Shown here: positions 46,018 to 58,601 of the stretch, piece by piece
How positions within the stretch are numbered: the stretch's first letter is position 1
Layout: each line of letters opens with the position of its first letter
Source of the DNA: Abelmoschus esculentus
Taxonomy: Eukaryota; Streptophyta; Magnoliopsida; Malvales; Malvaceae
DNA: 64,000 nt
Direction: 5' to 3'
Assembly (NCBI GenBank): GCA_035048815.1
Contig: JAUCBN010000042.1
Span: forward strand, 12,934,501 to 12,998,500
Notes under the pieces: generated by a model
What the model saw: only the letters and a program-made list of their open reading frames with translations
Database searches by the model: none
Told to the model about the DNA's origin: nothing
Made by a program: the position numbers and the translations under genes

Positions 46018-47778
46018 TTAACGTGAAAATTAGAAGTTTTTATAAGTGTTTTAGTTTTAGGGTTTGAAGATTTAATTAATATTTAAAACTTAGAGTTTTG
46101 AGTTTATTCGTTTAAAATTTAGAGTTTAAAAGTTAAAATTTATGTCTTAAGATAATATAACGAGGAATTTACGCTTTAACCTATAGACCATAAATTTTAA
46201 CAAATATCCCTAAATTACAAACGTTAAATCTAAACTTCTAAAGTAGAGAAATTATAAGTAGGTATAATGATAAAATTGTTGCTTAGTATTCTTAAAAAAT
46301 ATATAATTCATTGTTGCCCCACACACTTAAATATTTTAAATAACCTCTATAAATAATGTTGAGTTTCATCTCTGGTTTAAAAGTCTGCGCGGTCTTAGTC
46401 GAGTCTTAAAGACAAATGATTAAGTCATTCTAAAATCTTACTCTAAAAGATTAAACTTTTAAGACACTCAAGAACGGAAAATCGTTCTAAGCAAAAACTA
46501 GTTATAAGAATTATGAGAATAGTTTCGAAGAACTTTAAAAAGAATGTGAAGAACACTAAGAATGAAGAACCATAAATAGAAAAAATTATAAAAGAATAGA
46601 ATTAATTTAGAATTTCAATTAAAACAAAATAGTTCTTAATTTGGAGATTTAGTAATTTAACAACTAATGTACTACTCAATGTGGCACAGACTAGTATTTT
46701 GGGCTGTTGGTTCTTAGTTTGAGCTTTAACTGGTCCATGCTTATTTGACTTGTATTTTCAATAAAATTTTGTAGGCCCAAACATTTAATTTAAATACTCA
46801 AATTAAAACTTAATAATTAAATTAGAACAAAATGTACTTTAACCATTAATTATTCACCATTAAATAATTTTACATATTACTATTTTAATTTTCAACCTCA
46901 TAATTCAATATTGGTTTATAAATTTGATTTTATAATATAAAATTTTAAAACTCCACTTAACCCGACCAATACTCACCCCTACCTGACATCCTTCAACTAT
47001 TAACTAATATTAAAAACAGAAAACATAAAACAAAACCATTTCTAAAAATAAAGGGAAAAAAAATACAGCCTAAAATATATACGTAAAAACAGAAAAAAGG
47101 GCATTTAAAAAATACTGTCCGATCTCGAAAAATTCTAGAATAAGGCGGGTTAAAAATACTGACGGACCAAAATTATTATAAAAATTATAAAATTTTTGGT
47201 ATTAATTTTTGAATATGTATCGATTTTTACGAAAAGTACAAAATTTTTTATAAAAAATATAAAAAATTCAAGAATATAAGAATTTTGATGCATACCGAAT
47301 TCCTTATAAAAATGTAAAATTTCGATATATACCAAAAAATTATACCGAAATTCTTACGATCTTTATAGAAAAAACCCAACTGTCCTATTTGCAGGTTATA
47401 AAATATAAAGCAAGCATTTGGATTTTGTAGGGTATCCTAAAAACTGCTAATAATTCTTCAAGTAAAGGTTCCATGAAAGGTTATTTTACCTGGTAAAGAT
47501 GTATAAAAATAACAGAGCATCCTACAGTCTACACACATCAGTCTCATGTCATGGTTACCATACAAACAAAATATTAATATAATAAAACACATGATACCTA
47601 AATGTTCTCGAATGCCACCTACATGACAGATCTCCCATAAGACATTTGAAGTCGAAGCATGCATGAAACACGCATTTGCGAAACAACAATCAAGACACCT
47701 CTTCCAGATAATATCTAACAAAATTCATAGAATTATCTATGACAGTTGATGGAAACTGGCAAGGGTAACTCAACTTGC
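46018..47778. other. AT-rich intergenic region and 3' flank of the TM9 gene
   Basis: No gene. Positions about 46370-46640 contain word repeats around TAAGAAC/AAGAATGAAGAAC. Around 47200-47350 imperfect inverted AAATTTT/GGTAT tracts occur. The last 300 bp (47460-47778) are less AT-rich and probably 3'UTR of the TM9 gene. Confidence 0.45.
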
Positions 47779-50696
47779 TTACTCGCACTTGATTGACTTG
47801 TATATGTGACGAACAAAGAATAGCGATGCACGAAAACCCACTGTCCCGAGCATGAGGAAGAATCCATAGCAGATGCAGGCCATGTAACCAAAGAAGAATG
47901 AGGTTTGCATGAATCCGGACATATCTGATCGTGCATAGTAATAATACAAGCAGTAGGCGTAAATAAAGACGCCGGTTGATCCACCACAGAGGAAAGACCT
48001 GTGACAAATTAAGGACTCTGATCAGCAAAATCAAACTATAGAACACTTGATGTCATTCTAAGTAACTGCTATTAACTGATGAGTGCCTTTCAACTGAACT
48101 GGGCAGAAAAAAAAATTAATCAAACCGGTTAAACAACCAATAAAAGGTAAAGAAAATGAACTAAAAGCTTGTTACTAAATTCCATACAAATATATGCTTT
48201 CAACTAACATGCAGTTGAGTCGGTGCCATTAAAAAATAGAATTAGGGGATTTACCTCTCTCCATTCTTTCTATCAATTTAAAATAAACGCCAGGAAAAAT
48301 GTGAATCATCAATGCATTTTCCTTTATAGAAAACATAAACTTTCCAACTATAACCAATTTCTTTCAACAGTTCTCAACTTACTTGCAGTATTCATCAAAG
48401 ACATAAAATTTACTTGTCACAAAGAGAAGCAGGGAGAGGTGAAATATAGTATGGAATTTTAAAATTCATAATATTTTTTTTATAAAAAATGTGAGGCAAA
48501 AGTCAATTATGACATGTATAAAGAATTATAGAACTTATGTACCTCCACCACCATTCATGATCTTCAGCAGCAAGTTGGAAATACGTCAAAGCCACAGTTA
48601 TAAAAGCTGTGACGATCAGAAGGATGATGAAGACAATGAACAAAATGCTATATATGGTATAGATCCTGTGGCCCCAGACACTGGCAAATATGTAGTAAAG
48701 CTCAATGTAGATAGCACTGAATGGGAGAAATCCAGCCATTGCCATTTGAGGAATGGCACTCCTGTACCAAGGCAATGGTGGAATCTCTCGAGGATACTTG
48801 GTGGTACGGCAAGGTGCTTGGAACTCAGCCTTACTATTCTTTCCGGCAATGCCGCCTAGAACAAGCAAAGGAGATGTCACTAGTGTCCAAATGAGGACTA
48901 TTACTACAATAGTTCCAAAAGGCAGTGCAGCAGTTGCACTGTATATAATAGCAACCGTGTTAAGGAAGCAGAATGTGAGAAACAACGGCCCACAGAAAAG
49001 GCAGCCGGTCAATAACAGATTCCTAACCTGTCAATCCGAGAAATCAAATAAATAAATTTGTACACTTACTTTAAAAGCAACACAGTAACATCCAGTATTA
49101 CAATACAAAATTCATACACACATACCCAATTCTTTCCTTCAAGCTGACAGTAGAAAGAAGTTGCTACATATCCCGCAATTCCTGATGTGAGCGCATAAAT
49201 GACCACCAAGGCAGTAAACAGAGCACCTCGGTTGTATGGATAAAAGACACCAACCAATGCAAGCATAAAGATGAAGACCGTTCTGGTAGACGTAAAAGTT
49301 CAAAAGTGGATATAATACAAAATCAATCACTGACAAATAGATCAAGATGAAATAAGTGTAGTTTCACAAATCAGGAAGAAATATGAACACAGAATACATA
49401 GGATCCGTACAAGGTGAACAGCTGCGTTCCAGATCCAATAGCAGCGGCAAACAAAGAGTTGTACTTTGGGAACCGGAAGACATCTCCGTGAATATACTTC
49501 CATCCAGTCTCTTCTTGATCATCAGCTGCTTCTTCATCTTGACCATACCTTTCATGACAAATTAAATATTTTTAGTAACAAAACCAAAATGGAAAGAGTA
49601 AAAATATGAGACATTATATACAAATATATCAACAGGTCTTACTTAATGAAATCATTCTTCAAGACCCGCATGAGAATCGTTGCAAGGAAACCAGTCAACA
49701 GGAGAACTGTCACACAAGAGTTGATAATCGAAAACCAATGAATCTCCAAATGATGCGGCAAAGAAGAAGACATGGAGTACTTATTCATTCTCTTCTCAAA
49801 AGGAGTATCAGTTTCCTTCCATTTCACAGTATACATAAACTCAGCTTCAGCTTCCTTGTCCTCAGTCAAATCCAAGAGAGAATGAGGATCCATTCTTGCA
49901 CTAATCTCGATAACACGATCCTTGTTATAAAGAACATCGAACTGGATATGTTTGTAAAGGAAATACTTGTACTCACTGGGATCAGTTTTTCCTTCCTTGT
50001 CAACTTTTCCAAGAAAACCCCAGATAGGCAAATCATCATAGTACATTTGGAAATAATAATCCTTATCTACCGCCTTCCGTAAAACAGCAACTTCATTCTT
50101 CGAAAGCTTCTTCTTACAAACAACTGAAGAATCTTTTTCCTCTTTAAAATTCAGCTTATAAGGAGCACTCACAAGCCGATCTCCATTCAATACCTCACCT
50201 AAGGCTTCTTTCTTTTCCTTTACATGATCTAAATTCCACCGCAAAATCAACACAATTTATTAAATCTAAACTAAAAATAACAAAAAAAAAAAACAAAAAT
50301 AAAATAAAAATAAAAAGAACCTGGAGAACAGAAAGGCAGATCAAAGTAGCGATAAGTTTCACTGAAACCAAACAAACCAAACCAAATCAACACATTAATT
50401 AAGAAAAAAATGTCAAATGCAATTAGATTTGAAATTACTGTTCTAAACACAGTTATGAAATGAAATTTAGGTCATTGAGTCTGGATCCAAAGCTAAGAAA
50501 TGTCAGATCTAAGAAAAGAGGGGAAATGGATTAGTTACCTTGGGTTGTGGAAAGGACCGACCTTATTGGCGTAAAGAGGAACTGGGTCGCCGTCTTTGTA
50601 GCGGTGGTCGGATGCATCAGATCTAACATGCGAAAAACAACATAGAATTACAACTCCGATGGCTATAACGGAGGTACAATTGGCGGTGGTTTTCAT
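47779..50696 (-). CDS. Transmembrane 9 superfamily protein (TM9SF/EMP70; plant TMN family)
   Basis: Multispanning Golgi/endosomal membrane protein. TM9SF members act in protein sorting and adhesion, and the exact substrate is unknown. Seven exons splice in phase: 50696-50539, 50361-50321, 50228-49643, 49548-49411, 49282-49126, 49027-48543 and 47998-47779, giving 594 aa, usual for the family. A signal peptide (VIAIGVVILCCFSHVRS) leads into a lumenal domain with DPVPLYANKVGPFHNPSETY, ending near IHWFSIINS. Nine hydrophobic segments follow, with family signatures GDVFRFP, YPYNRGALFTALVVIYALTS, PRQIP-like PREIPPLPWY, and DHEWWWRSF. The tail ends RHIYKSIKCE, fitting the KXD/E motif that holds EMP12-type proteins in the Golgi through COPI. 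It appears intact. Confidence 0.95.
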
Positions 50697-50759
50697 GGTG
50701 GATCTGAAGATTGGAGAAGGAATGAAAGGGGGAGAGTAAGTGTGAAATAAATGAATAGA

Positions 50760-52586
50760 GAAGTAAATGGTGGATATTTTTTTTGGACACTTCTGAACTT
50801 AGATACCGAGGGTAATTGTAAATGGTCGTGTCGGTTATTGACTTCGATCCCTGTATTTTTGGAGAAATTACACTAGAGGCTATTGAACTTTAAATACTTT
50901 TCATTTTAATCATTAAACTTGATTTTATCTCAATCAAAAAAGTTAGCTTTTGTCTCGTTTTGGTCACCCGAGTTAATTTCCGATAGTGATATGTGTTATC
51001 ATAATGTGATGATACATGTTATCATTTGGTTATCGAAAAAATATAAAAATACATATATAGAATCATAGATGGTTAGCCTTGGATTTGATCCCATAAAATA
51101 TCACAAATGTTTAATCATTGTGATATACCATTAAATTTGTTATATAGTTGTGAATATAGATTTTAAGGTAAAATTGAGTGGAGATGTTTAAATCTGGATA
51201 TTCGGATATTCGAGTATGCAAAGTATCGGGTATTTGAAAAATTGAATAGTATAAAATTTGACTTATGTCTCGATCTGTGTTTTTTAGATATCCGAAAATT
51301 GGGGTAATCGGATACCCAAATTTTTATTTTTTTAATTCTAAATTTAATCTTAAAAAATATACACAAATTTAAAACTTTGAATTACATAATCCAATATTCA
51401 AACATAAAATTTTAAAATCCTAGTTACCTAAACTAAACAGAAAGTTTAAGACCCAAATTGCATAATTTATTTCTAAACAACATAAGTCTAAAAATACAAA
51501 ATTATATGTTTTATAGTTCCAACTTTCCAATAATACTAATATTGAGTTATATAAAGAATCTCAACATGACGGGTGAATTATATAAAGAATTTTGAGTTAA
51601 TTTTCATCTTGGTTAATACACATGCAAAAATAGTGCATATCTAAATGAGTAAAGTTCGAATTTTGTCAACTCGGAAAACTAAATTATTATTTTACAATGA
51701 ACCGTAATTTATTTTTTTTACAATGAGTCCTTAATTATTTTTTAAAATAAAGTTTGAGGGGTCGAGATTTAGAAATTAAGTTATTTGATTTGATAATATT
51801 TTAAATATAATGGTATTTTATTTAAATAATAATAATATTTAAAATTAAAAAATATAAAAAATAGGAATCAAGTACCCAAATTTTTTTAGTTTTATGCTTG
51901 AGCCTGACCCAGATAAAAAAAATCAAAAAATTTTCAAATTTTTATGTTTCGGTAATCGGATAATCGGGTTGACTCATTGGAGTTGAATATTTTTAATCAC
52001 CCCTAATCAGTATATTTAAACGATGGATCAAATCGTTTATCTTTATTTTTTTTCATGTTCCTTAGGTTATGATTTCTAGACCTGTTAAGAGCACTCATTC
52101 CTTTAAAAATTTTGTGAAATTAAAAATCGAGTTTATGCTTTTTTGTGTGTGAAATTGAGTTCATCTATTACTTTTTATTTGAATTTTTTCTCTCCCAACT
52201 TGAAAGCTATAAAAAAAGTTAAAATATTTTTTTTATCCCTTTAATTCTATAATTTTTATTAACTTGACCCTTAATCTTTAAAAATAAATAAAATATATTT
52301 AATTGAACATACCATTTTATTCAACTATAGAGGACTAAAAAGGTTAATTTGATTTTTAAAGATCAAAATAATAAAAATTATATTTATAGAGCACTAAAAA
52401 GGCAAAATAACAGTAATATTATTATCCAATTTCCCCCAAAATATAAATATTGATTTTTAAAGGTGAAAAAGTATAATCATGCGTAGCATTTATTTTTTAT
52501 GTTTATTACAAATTTCAATTATCAAACTTCTTGATGTTGACACTTGTTTTACCTCCGTCGTACGAAACGAAGAGTAACAGGTTGGA
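50760..52586. other. Intergenic region upstream of the TM9 gene
   Basis: No gene. A possible degenerate hAT-like element spans about 51179-52005: the left tract GAGATGTTTAAATCTGGATA and right tract ...TTTTTAATCACCCCTA are loosely inverted, and the inside holds TCGGATAT/ATATCCGA units, but no matching flanks were found. Confidence 0.45.
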
Positions 52587-53325
52587 GCATGAATCATCTT
52601 GTCTCGTCTTAGTGATTAAAGAAACGATTATTATTTTTGAAGATATAGGTTTGAGTACCTATAATATCAGCATAGTAATTGAATGATCAGTGTCCAATGA
52701 TTAAGAGTATACTCTAGAACAAATACTACTATAAATATTAGGGTGGGCAAGATCGAATACTTGGTCAATTTAAATAGAATTAGTCCCGATCCTGGTAACC
52801 ACTGGTTCCTGAAAATTGGAACCAATCCCGGTCACACTGAGTCCTAATTTTAAGAACCGGTCTAGTTATTGGTGGGAACCGGTTCCAATATCGGGTACCC
52901 GATCAATTAGTTTATTCTTAAAAAAAACTTGAGTAATTAGATAAAATAAGTTCAACCACCAATAATAATATTAAATAATAAAATTAGAATATTGTAGGCT
53001 TGAAAATTAAATTTTTAAAACTAGTCATAGTCATAATATTCAATTATTTATACATAAACAGAAAGTTTGATAAGAAAAATAAACAAAAAAAACAATATCG
53101 AAATATTTGGTACTAATCTCAGTCTTATTAGGTATCCACTAGGTACCGGGTCCAAAAATCAAGATCCACTCTCGGTCTCGGTTATGATCACAACCTACAT
53201 TTTGGATCTGGTCCCGGTTCCACCAAAAGCAATACAAAATAAAAATTTACTAAATTTTATCGGGTCCAGGATCGAGTAATTAGATTTTTTACCCACCCCT
53301 AATAAATACGGTAGCTGATTAAAAG
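52587..53325 (+). mobile_element. tRNA-derived SINE split by a hAT-like element
   Basis: The left part (52587-52738) starts GCATGAATCATCTTGTCTCG and runs through the family body (CAGTGTCCAATGATTAAGAG, CAAATACTACTATAA). The final motif GGTAGCTGATTAAAAG appears only after the inserted element, at about 53310-53325. Compared with the uninterrupted copy at 35886, the break falls in the sequence between ACTACTGTAA and TGTAGCTGATT. Confidence 0.7.
52739..53301. mobile_element. hAT-like non-autonomous element inside a SINE, 563 bp
   Basis: Sister of 6019-6546: ends TAGGGTGGGCAAGATCGAAT and ...TTTTTTACCCACCCCTA, with the interior sharing GGTTCC/GGGTACC motifs. Flanks ATAAATAT (52731-52738) and ATAAATAC (53302-53309) match at 7 of 8. 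It interrupts the SINE, so it is younger than that SINE copy. Confidence 0.82.
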
Positions 53326-53786
53326 AAATGATGAGTTAAACATTTAAGAAAACTTGTTAGGCAGGCATTCAATCATTGGGGTGATGTAATTAACTTAACA
53401 TTACAAAGTAAAACCCACCTTAATCCTTGCTTAGCTTACGAGCAGTGTAATCAGGCCTGTCGGAATGGGTTGGAAAAGTATGGAATGAGAGGACAGGAGA
53501 AGGGGGGGAGGTAAACCCTAAAGCAAGAAGAAAGACCGAAGACCCATTCCATTCACAACATAGAGTTTAGATGTAAGAAGTTTCAGCATCCAATGAGTCT
53601 TGGTCTCACAAATTTATAACCAAACCGCGGTTGGCTTCCCCTTCCATTCATGTCTATTGTCTATATACATTTCACCAACACGTTGCTTTACTCGGTTTAA
53701 CCACGCCCTTTTATATCTCCAACAGCTCGGTATCTCCCCATAAACCACACTTTTCCGTCTTCTGTTCCCACTTTTCAGTTCTTATC
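53326..53786. other. Leader or promoter region before the small ORF at 53787
   Basis: Less AT-rich than the surroundings, with TTTATAAC near 53612 and TTTATATC near 53710 as possible TATA motifs. No ORF of its own. Confidence 0.35.
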
Positions 53787-53945
53787 ATGGCTGTTTCCGC
53801 TCCCCGACAACCGACCACGAGGGTTCCAGGGTATCCCCCGAGTGCTGCCAAAACGGCACCTCGTTGGATTCCTTTACGTGGACAAGTTCTAAAGAGAGTC
53901 CTCAAACGTGTGTTTGCTGCATGTCTGTGCTGCAACCAACCCTAG
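53787..53945 (+). CDS. Small ORF, 52 aa, unknown
   Basis: Starts at ATG 53787 in a good plant context (ATCATGGC). The product is Pro/Arg-rich at the N-terminus (RQPTTRVPGYPPSAAKTAPR) with an amphipathic basic stretch (RGQVLKRVLKRVF) and a Cys-rich end (ACLCCNQP) that could be lipidated. Base composition (GC-rich, few repeats) stands out from the flanks, which favours a real small gene. I do not recognise the family, and the function is unknown. Confidence 0.45.
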   Translation: MAVSAPRQPTTRVPGYPPSAAKTAPRWIPLRGQVLKRVLKRVFAACLCCNQP

Positions 53946-54817
53946 ACTAAGCCTTGTTCTGAAAAATGCAGCCCTTCCATTTCCACGGTGTTTCCTTGCT
54001 GAGAATTCTTTTCCTTGGAGTTAATGAAAATGAAGAAATGATTTAACCTCGAGAAAAAAGGAGAAGATGAATAGATTATGCATTTCTGTTAGTCAATAAT
54101 GGCTTCTTTTAGCAGAAAGAAAACGATTTTTTAGCTCATTGCTGTATGATTCAATGGAGATTCTGCATTATTTGTATTATTAGATTTCACTTCATAGGGA
54201 AAGTTTAGTAACATCTTATGAACCTATAAAAATAAGATGTTGAGTTGAATTTAAGATGAATTTTGTGCTCGGTGATTTTAATATGTTTTCGAAAGCATAT
54301 TAATCATATTAGTGTTAAATTACGACCGTAACACAATAATCACGTTAAAATAGTTTTAAAGTTATCATAACACTATAAAATTATAGATATTTGAAAAGAT
54401 AAATCACGACGTAAAATCCGTAAGTGTGAATTTAAAATTGTATCTATGGATGAAATTATTAAGGGTGGGAAAGAATAACTGTTACAACTTTTAATTTTGT
54501 TCCTGACTTCACGTACGAATTTTTCAAAAAATCATTTAATATAATAAACTTGTTTAAATTTAAATTAAATACTTTTCACTTTTTTACATTTTGAGTTACG
54601 ACAAGATTGACTCAGGCCTTGCATGCCTAGGTACAAATTTGGGTCATTTGTTAAACTGAACAGAATGGAAGTCAATGTCATTGTGCAGAATTTGGGTCAT
54701 TTTTTGAACAAGTAAATCCTTGACCCAAAGTCAATGTGCAGAGTTTGACCAGGAATTGGTCAACGCGACGAGGGAAGTAATTTGTAATTTGTAATTTTAT
54801 AGTGATCGAATATAAGA
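53946..54817. other. Intergenic stretch with a cluster of W-box-like motifs
   Basis: Mostly AT-rich. At 54717-54766 four TTGAC cores occur close together in both orientations (CTTGACCC, AAGTCAAT, TTTGACCA, TGGTCAAC). Such cores are WRKY binding sites when in promoters, but no gene is seen to use them. Confidence 0.4.
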
Positions 54818-55040
54818 CGCAAATCGTCTACTTTTTTCCTATTATGCCTCCACTTTAAATTAGAGAGTTAAGGTTTTAGTTTAGGGGTTTGGTTAAGGTT
54901 TAAGGAATTAGGTGTAGGGTGTATTTTTTAGGGTATAGAGTTTAGGGTTTTGGATACAGAAAATAAGGGTTAGGGTTTTAAATTCAATTTTTTAATAAAT
55001 TTTCAAAGGAGGCACAGAAAAGAGGTAAAAGATTTTTACT
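54818..55040 (-). repeat. Telomere-like dispersed repeat, copy 6
   Basis: Inverted relative to copies 2-5. On the plus strand it reads GCAAATCGTCTAC, TTAAATTAGAGAGTTAAGG, TAGGGTGTATTTTTTAGGGT, GGGTTAGGGTTTTAAATTCA, CAAAGGAGGCACAGAAAAGA. Both ends are retained (GTAAAAGATTTTTACT at right). Confidence 0.75.
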
Positions 55041-55532
55041 CGAATATAAGACAGAGAAGTAATCCAATAATTTGTTGAGTTAATGTCGTAAAATATACGA
55101 TAAAAGTTTGTAAATCGGTAAGTTTTACGGTTTAAATATCTAATTTAAAGTTTATAAGATTTAAATTATATGATTTAAAATTTAAGATTTAAGTTTATAA
55201 TTTAAGATTTTAATATAAGAGATTTTAAAAAATTGTATAACTCTTTTAGTATTTAAGGTTTAAACTTACGGCCTAAAATATTAAATTCTAAATCTTACGG
55301 CCTAAAATCCTAAACTTTAAACTAAGCTCTCAATCTTTAAATTTGGTAAGCACGTATAAAATAAAGTTTGTACGAGTTATCTCAAAATTTTTCTCTTTCA
55401 AGTGTTAAATTTTAAGTAAGAACGATTGTCTATTAAAATTTTACACCCTATTTAGCCCTTATACTCTAAAATTTTATAAATATAACAATAAATCTAACAA
55501 TTTTTTTTTGTATTATTTGATTAAACGTGTTG
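55041..55532. other. AT-rich intergenic stretch
   Basis: No gene. Words such as TTAAGATTT/AAATCTTA recur in both orientations at about 55130-55330, perhaps another decayed foldback. It ends at the copia LTR. Confidence 0.45.
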
Positions 55533-55675
55533 TGTTATAATTATTAGAGTTAGTCTTTTAACGTTAGCATTAATTATTTTTTCCAGCTGTACAGGGTGTT
55601 GGTTAGGATTATTATTTTTGGTTAAGTCTTTTCATGTATATATATTAAAGTTCTTTTTTAATAAAATATATATCA
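55533..55675 (+). repeat. Ty1/copia 5' LTR, left part
   Basis: Begins TGTTATAATTATTAGAG, with CTGTACAGGGTGTTGG and a TATA-like tract (TGTATATATATTAAAG at about 55636), as in copia LTR promoters. It is cut at 55675 by the CACTA element and resumes at 59430. LTR ends pair as TGTTA...TAACA. The 3' LTR is not in the window, so the start is inferred. Confidence 0.55.
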
Positions 55676-56938
55676 CACTACAAACAATATGACATATACC
55701 TACGAATAAATATTCGTCGCTAAAACTATACTTTTCTGTCGGTAAATTGTCTAAAAACCTTTATCGACGCACTGAAGATAAATTCCGACAAATAATATAT
55801 CATCGGTAAAACGCTAATTGGTATAGACTTTTACCGACGGATCTAAGTGTAGGTATAGGATTTAAAAGTTTTATCACCAGACACGTCTGTAGGTATATAT
55901 ATGGAGTAATCCGACAAATCTATATACCTTTAGCGACGGACTATCTGTAGCTATGATATTTATCTGTAGCGACGACGTGTCTGTCGGTATAGATAACATG
56001 TAGACGTGTAGGGTTTAGTAAGATATACCGATAGACGCGTCTGTAGGTATATATATGGACTAACCCGAAAAATCTATATACTTATAGCGACGGACAATCT
56101 GTAGCTACAATATTTATCTTTAGCAATGGCGTGTCCGTCGGTATAAATAGAATGCAGATGTGTTTTTTAATACACATATACTGACGCTTTGTCCGTCGAT
56201 TATAGATTTAGTTGACATTAATTTTAATTAAATAATTATTTTTAATACTTTTATTTTTTTAGTTTAATCATTAAATTTACTAATATGAGCAGAATAAAAA
56301 ATATTTCTTCTAGTAAAGAGTAAAATAAAAGACTTAAAATTTAAACAAAATAAGTATAGTATTACAAGTGAAGACATTATTCAAAGACCAAATATCTCAA
56401 CTTGATCATAATCTGCAACATATTCTTAAAAAATATTCAGACTTACATAATTACATTCCTTTCACTAAAATAATTACAGTGTTTATATATAGATATAGAC
56501 TGAAAAGGAGAAGAAAAGTAAATCTATCGTATCAAGTTGTGTTCCTATATATTTTACAACAAACCTTTTTGGGGTACTTGAGCGGACCTAATGTGAACTC
56601 CATCTATCAGCTCTGCTCCAAAACCAGAAAACATGTTAAAAGACTGAATGCAGTTAATAGCTTACTGCTTGAATTTAGGATTTGACCACACCATTCATCA
56701 TCTGCATGTGTTTTATTTTACAACTCATTCTTGCTGTTTTGTTGTAGACCACAAGTTCTTCTCCGATGCATTCGTGCTCTAAGCTTCCGAGGATTTTCTC
56801 TCCACTGAGCAAAACGTAACATATGTTTACATGTGAGAAACATAATGTCAGGTTAATCGGTAGATTCCATCATTGAATAGTGGCACTTCCTATTGGACCT
56901 TGTATCAAGTGTTCAGAGCTTCAGACTTCATGGAAGCA

Positions 56939-57661
56939 CTATTTTTTTGGCTTCTCATTTTCTGCCTCCTTTGCTTTTTTCATATCCAATTCAAGCTGCT
57001 TGCAGTTTTCCTCGTGTGCTTTGACAAATGTCCTCAAAAAGCTGAGCAGAGTAGCCATGACTAAAGAAAAAGTTGCAGACAAACGGAATATGATAAATTT
57101 GAATAAAATAAAATAAAAGAGCAACACACAAGATATAAAGCTGTTCTACAGTTGAGATTAAGAAGGGTGCATGTTGGATACTAATTTTTCAAAAGCGCAA
57201 ATTACTTAAGAAGGAACATATTAACACAAATGCTAGGTATTATATCTAACCTATATCAACTTTACTGTAGGCATCCAATGTGATTTAAAACAGTAGCATA
57301 CTGATGTGAAAACAACAATTGGCTATAGATAAAGAGAGGGTCAATGCCATTATATAGCACAACATAACTCAATCTGCTTTTGAGGATTACTAGAAATATT
57401 TTCTACAATAAAATAAAACCGTTCTATTTCCATTTGTCCCAAGTTCTAAAAGTTCTCCCCTTCCTCTGCCCCCCAATTCACTTTTATCAAAAAGTAACAA
57501 AGTTTAAATGAATCAGTTGATTTGATAAACTCTAGGAGTCCTAAAATGATGGAGGGTTGAGCATTAAATAGACTTGTTAAGATTAAACAACCACCTTGCT
57601 CAAATGGGCAACGTGCAGGATCTTCTCCAAAATAATTAGCCAATCCATCTGCATTTTTACC
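56939..57661 (-). pseudogene. Captured formin FH2-domain exons
   Basis: Exon 57661-57595 (GKNADGLANYFGEDPARCPF + EQ) ends in phase 1 and joins the exon at 57060-56939 (MATLLSFLRTFVKAHEENCK and QLELDMKK..AENEKPKK, stop). The joint codon reads Val, as expected in FEQV. This is the last conserved part of the actin-nucleating FH2 domain of plant formins, and everything before it is missing. The splice sites and phase of the source gene are preserved, so genomic DNA, not cDNA, was captured. A protein of this fragment alone could not nucleate actin. The region downstream (56700-56938) may be the source gene's 3'UTR. Confidence 0.82.
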
Positions 57662-58012
57662 CTGAAGGCATCAATTTAGAACTGCTAATGAATTTGTTTT
57701 CTTGCAGGCAAAGAGAATATGCAATAATAAAAACATCCCCAAATCCCAAAATGGCATTTAGAATCGTAGTCATTTAGAATAACAGTTAAAACTGGCAAGA
57801 TACTTAAAGAAAGAGAGGCAGAAATTGCATAATTACACATAGGCACGAACCGTTTCAAGGTTCTCCCGTACTGTGAGCAGAAAAGATTGAAATTTCAGAT
57901 TCTAAGAGTTCACAATAACTTTGAATAATTATAGGATTGAACATCCGTTTCTATAAAGAAGCTTCATAGATATAAAAGAAAATGGTAACTGAGATTCAGT
58001 TTCGAAACTTAC

Positions 58013-58102
58013 TGTGAATGAGGAGCCATCCCACTAGCACTTCCAAAGTAGTTCCCAGCTACCACTACTGGAATCCCATGGTTTCCTGCTGCAATTGAAG
58101 TT
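58013..58102 (-). pseudogene. Captured subtilase fragment (SBT2 subfamily)
   Basis: On the minus strand the frame reads SIAAGNHGIPVVVAGNYFGS then ASGMAPHS, the segment just after the catalytic His (HGTHxAS) in subfamily 2 subtilisin-like proteases. A donor (CA|GTAAGT at 58013/58012) follows at the position where the family exon would end. The catalytic residues themselves are absent. Upstream it meets a TA microsatellite (about 58105-58128). Confidence 0.72.
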
Positions 58103-58601
58103 GTGTGCATGCATATATATATATATAACAGTCATTGGCAAACAGTCGTTGGAAAAAACATACAGTTAAACCATTATCGAGACTTAAACTTAACTATAAG
58201 AAACTGTCAAGTGTCCCTAACAAAAATAGCACTGAACATTGAATCGATTATTTTCATATTTTACAGTATACGATTTTCAATTAAATTCACTTTCCGGCAC
58301 CAAATTAATTCCATGAGCGACTCACAACAGTTAAATTCAGGTGGCAATAGTAGACTAAGGAATAAAGATTTTAAAAAAATTAATTGATTTCGAATAAAAC
58401 AAGAATATTAAGTTCAAAATCCCAACAAACAAAAGTCTTTCAAAGAAAAAAATGTAGAACCAAAAGAAATCGAATCAAGAACTTTAAAGAACTCTAAGAA
58501 AATCATCGAAATCGATAAGATCAGGGCAAAACCGAGCGCATAAAAACGCGAATAGAAATGAAAAATAATAATAAAAAAATCTTTTCTAATTAGATAATTA
58601 C

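Noticed and set aside
56368..56685. 105-codon plus-strand frame inside the CACTA element, considered as a transposase remnant
   Set aside because: It begins at GTG, shows no transposase motif and lies opposite to the captured exons. AT-rich chance frame more likely.
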